DNA of 64,000 bases from Cristatella mucedo (Eukaryota > Bryozoa > Phylactolaemata > Cristatellidae), in the NCBI GenBank assembly GCA_009760855.2, contig WPIO01000007.1, forward strand, positions 10,255,001 to 10,319,000, written 5' to 3'. A program made the position numbers and the translations under genes. The notes beneath the pieces are model-generated. The model ran no database searches. It worked only from the letters and a program-made list of their open reading frames with translations, and was not told where the DNA came from. Below, piece after piece: positions 56,910-64,000 of the stretch. Within the stretch, counting starts at the first letter, position 1. Every line of letters starts with the position of its first letter.

Positions 56910-56961
56910 AAACAGCTGGCCACCTAGCTTTATGTTAATGAAGCTAGGTGGCCAGCTGTTT
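56910..56961. repeat. Perfect 21-bp inverted repeat with 10-base loop
   Basis: Left arm AAACAGCTGGCCACCTAGCTT (one base over 20 if written whole; positions 56910-56930) is perfectly complementary to 56941-56961 across the loop TATGTTAATG. A third, partial copy (AGGTGGCCAGCTGT) follows at about 56966-56979. Confidence 0.95.
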
Positions 56962-56999
56962 GACAAGGTGGCCAGCTGTAGTCAAATCCCCCACTAGCC

Positions 57000-58130
57000 T
57001 AAAACTCTGCCGTGCGAATGTATGGATCATAAGGATCTCAAGCTGTCACCAATCGGCATGCCTATGAGCTTCTAGTTGACTGCCTTCACGAAGAGCCAAA
57101 TTCGGACTTGGCACCAAACAAGAGTTGGTTATAATACAATTTCTTTACTAATAGCGAATTGGTAAGACTTCGACGAGATACAACCTGAAGAAGGTGGCTA
57201 CTACCAATATCTTGGATAATGCTAAGAGAACCGGCCACACACATGCCACTACACTAGCAAGGACAGACTGACAAAGAGTGAAGCTCTAGGCATCATTTCA
57301 CCACTGCCAGGGTTCGTGCTAAAAGCCTTCAGGCAGCTACTGGGAAGCTCGTTCGGAGAGATACGATTAGATGTCGATTAGATGAACAAGGTATGCTTGT
57401 TATGCTATGCTTTGAGGACCATAACAAACTACTTTGGAGGTCTTAGCAAACCAAAAAAGATGGCAGAACCACGGTAATATATATGTCTTTCACACAACTT
57501 CTATTGGGATTACAAGATGACGCCGCAATGTAATACATATATAAGGCAAACCTAGAGTGTTAAGACTCAGGAAATAGTTCCAAAATAGTTCTTTTTTTTT
57601 CAATTTCTTATTCACCAGAAAAGGCTGCTTGGCAGTTTTTCCTAGAACTATGCCATCTATTTCTTGCATTGTTTTCGAACCAAGTGAGGCCTCTGGTTAT
57701 GTATACTTAAGACAGCAGGCTTCCAACCTTTGAGAATTGCTGACAAATGGCCAACACGGCTGCGGACTTACATTTTTAGAGAGGGGGATATTTGATGCAT
57801 CTATTAATCTTACTATGCAGTACTCCGAAGGAGCTACACAATACTATTTGTCAAAAATAGCGACTGTATTGGGAGTCAAACATTTCCCAACACTGCAAAA
57901 ACGAGGTCATTGCCCATATTTCTGCAACTGGTAAGAAAACTAAGGGTAGCATGCCCGATTTGCCATATATATTGCTAACTCATGCAAATCCTAGTAAAAT
58001 TTTGTTGGCCCGAAGTCCATGAAAAGTGAAATATCTTCAGATTATAGTTCGATCCCGAGGATACCTGGATTTTTGGGGGTGAGCATCGCATGTATACACT
58101 AGCAGACATAAGTATTGCTGAACCCACCAT
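57000..58130. other. EDC4 intron, no feature seen
   Basis: No exon or named repeat recognised in this AT-rich stretch. A T-run occurs near 57592-57600. Confidence 0.4.
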
Positions 58131-58420
58131 AACTAATGGCCGCCTGCTCGACTACTGCTGTAGGCAATTTTACAATTCACCTGGAGGGCTCAAAGGAGTG
58201 AAATTGATGCCAAGATGAACACAGCAGCTCAACACGATTTATTTAGCGTGACAACCACAGCATGGGTGGTAGAAGCACTAATTCTTGTAGAATGTGGCCC
58301 CTATTGATCAGTGAGCACTTCTGCTTTTCCAGTTGCATGGACTCGGACGTGTTTCAGAGCTACATCGGATGGTATAGCATGCCAAACCACTTGCAATATG
58401 TGGTAAGAATGCACCCGACC
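58131..58420 (-). mobile_element. Tc1/mariner-like 3' remnant, copy 1
   Basis: Collinear with 63003-63240 (shared: GCCGCCTG-TCGACTA, the GATTTATTTAGCGTGA block, ACATCG-ATGGTATAGCATGCCA). On the minus strand the end reads VWHAIPSDVALKH, as after the NPIEHLW region of Tc1-type transposases. Decayed; lies in an EDC4 intron. Confidence 0.55.
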
Positions 58421-58696
58421 GACAACCTAACTGTTCAGCCAAACAGTACACGTTTACTGGTAAAACCCTAAACAACTTGCCTTCTAAGCAAGTGCATCGC
58501 TGTTTATGCCTGCTGAGACAAAGTACGTCCTGTAGGTATGGGCATGGCAAGTAGCAATGTTAGAATAGACCAAAAGTATGCAACACACGTTTATCTAGAC
58601 AAGCCGATTCATCAATAGATGCGGGTTTTTACGTGACAAATATCGTGCAAGGAGAGCTCAGCTCCAAAGGGCAGTGTAAGAATATACAGTACATAC

Positions 58697-58959
58697 CGTG
58701 GTTGAATGGCAACGAGACGAAGAGTGCCCTGTGGCCCTGTCGGGCGGTCAGCACCGCCAAGTGAGGCAAAGGCATCATCAGATTCGTCATAATCTTCAAT
58801 GCCTTGGCCAGGCTCACGGGAGTTGCCTCCACTTGTCGTCAGGCTGGCGTCCATGATACCAAAGCTAATGCATGGCGATGCTAGCAAGAATTCAGACAGC
58901 CCGCTGACATGCGCAGTACTGGATGCTTCGTCTTGGTGAAGTTGAAGTATGTAAAGGGC
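58697..58959 (-). CDS. EDC4: EDC4 exon, end of WD40 domain
   Basis: 263-bp exon, acceptor CCTGTTTAG, donor CACG then GTATGT. It encodes ALYILQLHQDEASSTAHVSG, LSEFLLASPCISFGIMD, an acidic loop, and GPQGTLRLVAIQP. It matches VLYVMELLQNQ, ISEFLLTHPVLSFGI and GVLIKLFCVHTK of vertebrate EDC4 in order. It starts in phase 0 after Arg-Lys of the previous exon. Confidence 0.95.
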
Positions 58960-59312
58960 CTAAACAGGCAAGACAACAGGGCGATGTCAGGCACTGCAAC
59001 TCTGGCTACAAACGCCTTATCAGTAGTTGCGTGCTCTCGATCCGTGCATGGAGAGCTTTGCTGCTGCTGGTGAACGAACATGGATGCAAAGTGCTTTCAC
59101 AAGCAATTATCGGTCCCCATGGCCATGCCCACAGCAACTGTTCGATGGCACACATGGAGTAATTCAAGCAATTTGCACACTGGTCAGCAAGCCGGCATGG
59201 TCAAGCTTGACTAAGCACAGCTAGGAGGTGGCTGGCTTGTTGATGGTGTGACAGCTTCGGCACTAGGACAATGGTCGTGCAATGCAGTGCGTCACAGATC
59301 AAACGACTATAC

Positions 59313-59409
59313 CTTCCTGTTGATGTCTGACAGCACAAGGTGCCTCGAGCTGAGATCACAGGCCACTACTAGATGAGGTTCGATGGGATTCTTAGGCGAT
59401 GGCATGAAC
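59313..59409 (-). CDS. EDC4: EDC4 exon, WD40 blade
   Basis: 97-bp exon, acceptor TTTTTCGTTAG, donor GAAG then GTATAG. It encodes FMPSPKNPIEPHLVVACDLS and SRHLVLSDINRK, matching the SLKVCLDLSAEYLILSDVQRK strand pattern of the EDC4 WD40 domain. Its starting G completes AG|G (Arg) of the upstream exon. Confidence 0.93.
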
Positions 59410-60835
59410 CTAACGAAAAAGGTAATTGAAACTGCATGCTCAATACCGACTTGTATCATTCACCTAGTACACTGAGCAATTGCAAACAATACAGTGCCAT
59501 GAATCATACTAAATGACGTGATGGAGCTGCAGGATGCTGTCATCACCCTGTACAGGTTCAGTAAAGACGGCCAGCAAATACGAATAAAAACTAGAGGCTG
59601 CTAATAAGTGTACGAATAGGAACCAGTATCAACTCGTTTAAGCAGCTTTTCACAAGCCTCTAAACTCACATGCACCCTTAAAAAGAGAGCTTGCAACAAT
59701 GACAATGACAGCACCAAGGACTACCAGATAAACATTAACCACACAGCATTCAGGAATTTCCAAAGAGTGTTTGATACGACGATGTTAAATGCCAACGCTT
59801 AAAAAATCCCATGTCTGAGCCAGGAGCAGCTGGCAAATGCAAGCACAATTTTTATCCTAAACCACTGACAACACAACAGGCAGATTACTGAATATATTGC
59901 TAGTCAAGGGAACTTCTGGTTATAGTACCAGCAGTCTTATTCCCTCTCTAGTATTCAGTTACTCTTGGTTCAACCCACATTCGGACAAAGAGTAAAGCAA
60001 AGCAGCCCCCAATCTGACATCACTATCACACAATGATTCAGCCAGCTCACATGAAAAGTGCCAAGATGTAAAAATCGTCGCCATTCTTCTATTCTTTGTT
60101 TATCAGCTATTCCAGAACTATACTATTGCGACCATAGTCTTGTCTTCGGAGCTGCAAACCTAAAAGAGCCCACTCTCTAGGATTGAATGAGCTAGCAATT
60201 CGTATATACAGGTGCAAATGTCTGCGGAAACACCAAATGCACTTTTTCTTTAAATACACAACACAGAAGGATCTCCTGGCCAATGAATAGGACCATGATG
60301 ACGGTAGTCTGCAATCTATTACCATCATATATACCTGGCCCACTCTAGCTCGTTCAGAAAGAAACCCAGATATGTCTATTACTGAGTAAAAAAAAAGGTA
60401 AGACAGCTTTCGTCAGCAACCTTCATGGCTGGTATGATGCAAATGGGGCCTCTAAGCTAAGTTCTCAGGGTGCACTCCTTTGGTAAAAAAAAGAACAGTT
60501 ATGTCGGTCATTAGAGCTGAACCCGGGCCTCCAGCATCAAAGTTGAGCACTTTTAACTACTCCCACATTCCACCAGACAAAGCATGACCATCACACCAGC
60601 TCCCCCCCCCACTCTGCATGCGAAATCCGCTAATCGTTCCAATATCGCCATGATGCAATTTATATGAACGAACTTCACAGTGCCTTGAATGTGCTCACAT
60701 CGTCCCCAACCTGCAATTGTGCAATATGTGGTAAAAGACCGACTCCAGCAGTTCCCTGCATGCTGGAAAATGCACCAGGCTAATAAAGAAGCACAGAATA
60801 CAATAAAATGGAGGACTGGCTATTGCACAACATAC
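59410..60835. other. EDC4 intron, no feature seen
   Basis: 1.4-kb intron without recognised repeats. A C-run (60602-60610) is the only simple sequence of note. Confidence 0.5.
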
Positions 60836-60931
60836 CTTATAGTCTGGAGACATGACCATGTTTCACACGACCATACCTTCAGTTCACGATTATTGTCGGC
60901 TCCAGTTACAGCATATTTCCAAAACTGAACG
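60836..60931 (-). CDS. EDC4: EDC4 exon, WD40 blade (most upstream seen)
   Basis: Donor ATAAG then GTATGT. It encodes VQFWKYAVTGADNNRELKVW and SCETWSCLQTI, closely matching VPFWRFLITGADQNRELKMW and SWTCLQTIR of EDC4. The GAD-REL-VW core is a WD-repeat strand pair. Two acceptors are possible: TTTAG giving 60931 (keeps Val-Gln before Phe-Trp, favoured) or TTCAG giving 60924. Upstream WD40 exons were not found in the remaining 3 kb. Confidence 0.93.
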
Positions 60932-61905
60932 CTAAAGCGATTTAAGACAAGAACATTCTTTCAGTTATGGCAGATTATGAAAGATGCTTATTCCGACTAT
61001 TGAAAGCGTAGAGCCCCACGTGCCTTCTAATTATTTAAAACTATGGCACCACATAATACTTATGCACACACACTCTTATACCTAAAACCTTGATCCTTAG
61101 GTAGTCACCGACTTGAAGTAAGTGGTTGCTCATAAACCCCCAGCAGAGGACAAGCGCAAGTCCAGGACCGTCCGTTAGTGATTAACTTTATTCAGCACCT
61201 GGATCGTGGCAGACTCGATTTCCTTAATTGCTTTATGAAGTAGGTTTCATCAGTAGCGCTCATAGTTGCCGCTAAACAGTGTTGTGTTAGTTAGCTACTA
61301 CCAGCAAGGATGCTACCGGCTACTCCCACGTAACAGCGAGGATAGCTCAAAGGATCTTGACAAATAGGTATGGCATCAATTGGAAATCTTTCTAGCCGAT
61401 ATCCTTACTAGCGTCTGAGCGGCTTACACAAGCCGTGGTGAGACATATAATAACATGCCGCTGGATGCCGAAACCGATCATCTTATATGGCGATCTATCT
61501 CGTCTAAATGAAAATGTATTCCCACAGAGACCGGACATCGGATATACGACAGAGGTCATACGCCACAGAAAAACAATAAAAATCAGGGGAAGTGCTGCTT
61601 CGTTTAGAAATTAGCCGTGGCTCTTTCCCTTGTTTGTGCATGTGACGAGGCAACCACAAGCCAAACCATAACTTATGCAACTTTCATTTTTAAATCTACT
61701 GATTAACAAACAACGATCGCATAAATGCTCAAATTTACAGGATCCAAGTAAAAGCTTGGCAGTTTAAAAACACATCGAGGTCAGCCAAAGACTTTCTGCA
61801 TCCACCAGCATTCATACAAGGCACATGGCAGGCACAAACGAGACATGGAGGCAGACAAGGAATTGGTCACGCAATGTTCGGTAATTTACATGTTAAGTCT
61901 CAAGC
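60932..61905. other. EDC4 intron, no feature seen
   Basis: No WD40 exon or named repeat recognised on the minus strand here. Confidence 0.4.
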
Positions 61906-62400
61906 ATTTTCTGAATCCCTTGGTTTGCCCATACCCAGTAAGTTGGTTTTATCATCCTTCGACGTAAGAAAGCTTTCTGCCATCCATGTGCGGACGTCAT
62001 CAATACATACAGCAAGGGAATTCAACGTGCTGGAAGGCTAGGAGAGATCAAAGCAAAGGTACAACTGAGTGTCATCAGCATAGAAGTGAAAGTTTGGATT
62101 GTGCCTGGCAATCACGTCGGCAAGAGGGAGAGTATAAACCGTTAATAGAACCGAACCAAGCACAGAGTCCTGAGGTACACCGTACTTCAGTGATTCCTTA
62201 GATGGTCTTTGTTCGTTCACATCAATGCTCTGGAGTCTCCCACAGAGATGGGACTTGAACCACTGCAGAGCAGTGCCAGTGTTACAGAGGCGAGATGAAA
62301 GGCACTCAAGAAAGACTTGGTGATCGATAGTATCAAAAGCTGCCCAAAGATCGAGCAAAAAAAGCAGTAGGACTCTACCTTAGTCTGCATTCATAAGGTG
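61906..62400 (-). mobile_element. LINE family A, copy A15, RT palm fragment
   Basis: Minus-strand reverse transcriptase with LDLWAAFDTIDHQVFLECLS, YGVPQDSVLGSVLLTVYTLP and [15 protein letters not shown] (YADD intact). Continues in decayed form to about 61910. 5' and 3' ends missing. Confidence 0.82.
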
Positions 62401-62519
62401 TTATACACCTGAAGCATGCCGACTCTGCAGAATGATTAGCTCTAAACCAGAGTGGAACTTATCAGCTAGGTTTGAAATTTCAATATAAGAGTTCAGCTGG
62501 TTTGCCACAACTCGTTCCT

Positions 62520-62805
62520 GTGTCTTTTATATGAATGGTAGAAGGGATATGACTTCAGAAGGGAGTGAGTTCCAGGCTTTGGGAGAATATGAAGTGAAGA
62601 CACACGGACTCCGAAGGATTGGATCTGTTTAGAGGCAAAGCTAAACGAGCCGAGTAAAATAAAAAGGAGGTAAGGTACGAAGCCAGATTAGGAAGTATTT
62701 CGAATAGGTACGTAGGAGCAAGATGACGAAAGGACCTGCAGTGACAGAACATTCAAGTCAATATGCTGCTTGATGAGTTCTTGTAGCGTCTGTTCAGGGT
62801 CCACT
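62520..62805 (-). mobile_element. LINE family A, C-terminal fragment
   Basis: Minus-strand pieces of the C-terminus ([16 protein letters not shown] and a [15 protein letters not shown] stretch). Lies before a TA microsatellite. Confidence 0.65.
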
Positions 62806-62808
62806 GCT

Positions 62809-62951
<143 letters not shown>

Positions 62952-63002
62952 CTACCTATATTCAGCACTAACACTATTGGCCATACGATTTGCAGCACCC
63001 AT

Positions 63003-63490
63003 CTCTACTATGGCCGCCTGATCGACTATGGCTGTACAGATTTTCAATACATCCGGAGGTCCCAGCTGAATGAAATTGATGTCAAAATAAGCACGAAAGC
63101 CCAACGCATGATTTATTTAGCGTGAAAACCACAGCCATAGCACTTATGCTAGTAGGATTCGGCAGCTCTACGAGCAAGCCGAGTTTCATAGTTACATCGA
63201 ATGGTATAGCATGCCAACCGCTTGTAATTTGTCCCATAATTCGGCTGGTGATTTGATGTTACAGTATAGCTCTCAGCCGAAGATGCACCTCATTCTATAG
63301 ATGTTCAATCGGGTTCAGATCATGGTTCTGAATCGGCGACAGCAAGAGATGGAAATGAGAGGACCTATCGAGGAATTGCATGTCCCCAAGTGTAATAGCG
63401 TGGCAAGATGTCACACATTTTATCCCAAGAATAACGTCTGCAACCCAAGGGATGTTTGCCATATGTAAAGGTCCTGTCACACATCAAAAA
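63003..63490 (-). mobile_element. Tc1/mariner-like transposase remnant, copy 2
   Basis: Minus-strand frame with SPIQNHDLNPIEHL, the SPDLNPIEHLW signature around the third catalytic acidic residue of Tc1-type transposases, followed by GWHAIPFDVTMK. Upstream DDE motifs are not recognisable. The 3' part is shared with 58131-58420. Confidence 0.65.
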
Positions 63491-63496
63491 GCTGCG

Positions 63497-63655
63497 CTGA
63501 TTTAGCCCAGTGGTTAGGGTGGTCGCCTCGACCAATGTCAAGGTTATTATATTTGACGATCCAAGTCGTACGCTCAAGCCGTGAGGCATACATAAAGCGC
63601 CTGAATAGAAATTTAAGTTCTCGTAGGGCTCTATACAAATGAATTTGATTTATTT
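63497..63655 (+). repeat. tRNA-derived SINE, family 1
   Basis: Plus-strand copy: GATTTAGCCCAGTGGTTAGG (A box TAGCCCAGTGG), a decayed B box (GATCCAAGTCG), then the tail AAAGCGCCTGAATAGAAATT and GGCTCTATACAAATGAATTT. This copy shows the LINE-like tail most clearly. Confidence 0.82.
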
Positions 63656-63714
63656 ATTTTCATACGCCTGCTTAAACTGCACCAGCTGCTTTTGGATGTT
63701 ACCATGCTTTCTAT

Positions 63715-63800
63715 AGAGCATCTGTAAAGTGCCTAGAAAGAGATTCAGTTCACAGAGGATGTTATACAATGTATTATTATTATGATTATGATTATTAAAT
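63715..63800 (+). mobile_element. LINE family A, 3' tail only
   Basis: TGTAAAGTGCCTAGAAAGAG, then TTATACAATGTATTATTATTATG. Only the last 85 bases of the element. Confidence 0.75.
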
Positions 63801-64000
63801 CGACTCTGCGAGCAGATTTTTCTAGCATTATTATCATGTAGCACACCAAAGAGTGAGCATAGTAATACTTCCTAGTCCAGCAAGCGAAATCAGGAACCAA
63901 GCCTGGCTATCGGTAACAGAGCTATCCGGTTGCTAAAGGGGCATCAACAAAAAACGCCTACTTTCGGGTTATGGGGGTCAGTGCTCAGAATTCCTCCTGA

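Overview
The window is nuclear DNA from an animal, most probably an invertebrate. Two conserved animal genes are split into many small GT-AG exons by multi-kilobase introns, and most of the remaining sequence is non-LTR, LTR and DNA transposon remnants plus tRNA-derived SINEs. No prokaryotic gene organisation is visible. The phylum cannot be fixed from the sequence alone.

Genes. (1) On the minus strand, 60.9 to 27.3 kb, lies EDC4 (Ge-1/Hedls), the scaffold of the mRNA decapping complex. Sixteen exons, from the last part of the WD40 domain to the stop codon, were assembled by eye. Every intron is GT-AG and every reading phase agrees from exon to exon, giving about 3.24 kb of coding sequence (about 1,080 residues). 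The N-terminal WD40 exons should lie beyond the right edge. (2) Also on the minus strand, 7.6 to 1.8 kb, are three phase-consistent exons of a gene matching the N-terminal half of RNF32 (IQ/RING finger protein). They end just after the first two RING cysteines, and the rest runs off the left edge. RNF32 therefore lies downstream of EDC4 in the same orientation, separated by about 19 kb of almost pure mobile DNA.

Mobile DNA. Two L2/CR1-like LINE families dominate: family A (tail of TAA/ATT repeats) and family B (3' end with a GTAATGTAATG-like tail). At 9.2-11.8 kb sits a CpG-rich LTR copy with a roughly 560-bp GA microsatellite and 121-bp tandem repeats. A clean solo LTR of the same family sits in opposite orientation at 16.76-17.65 kb, inside a family-B LINE. 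At 12.97-16.23 kb is a Ty3/Gypsy element on the minus strand with matching 140-bp LTRs, a primer site and a polypurine tract, but with RNase H deleted. At 18.95-23.90 kb a Tigger/pogo transposon carries a nested, broken LTR retroelement that ends in two 335-bp inverted LTR arms. A 402-bp hAT-type MITE (31.85-32.25 kb) with an 8-bp target duplication interrupts another LINE. Two tRNA-derived SINE families are scattered throughout, and one of them shares its 3' tail with LINE family A. Introns of EDC4 hold most of the LINE copies right of 27.6 kb, and also a solo LTR at 49.86-50.27 kb.

How the parts fit: the only likely functional genes are EDC4 (P-body decapping scaffold) and RNF32 (a putative ubiquitin-type adaptor). 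Everything else is best read as nested transposon history. No CRISPR array, operon, rRNA or confident stand-alone tRNA gene was seen.
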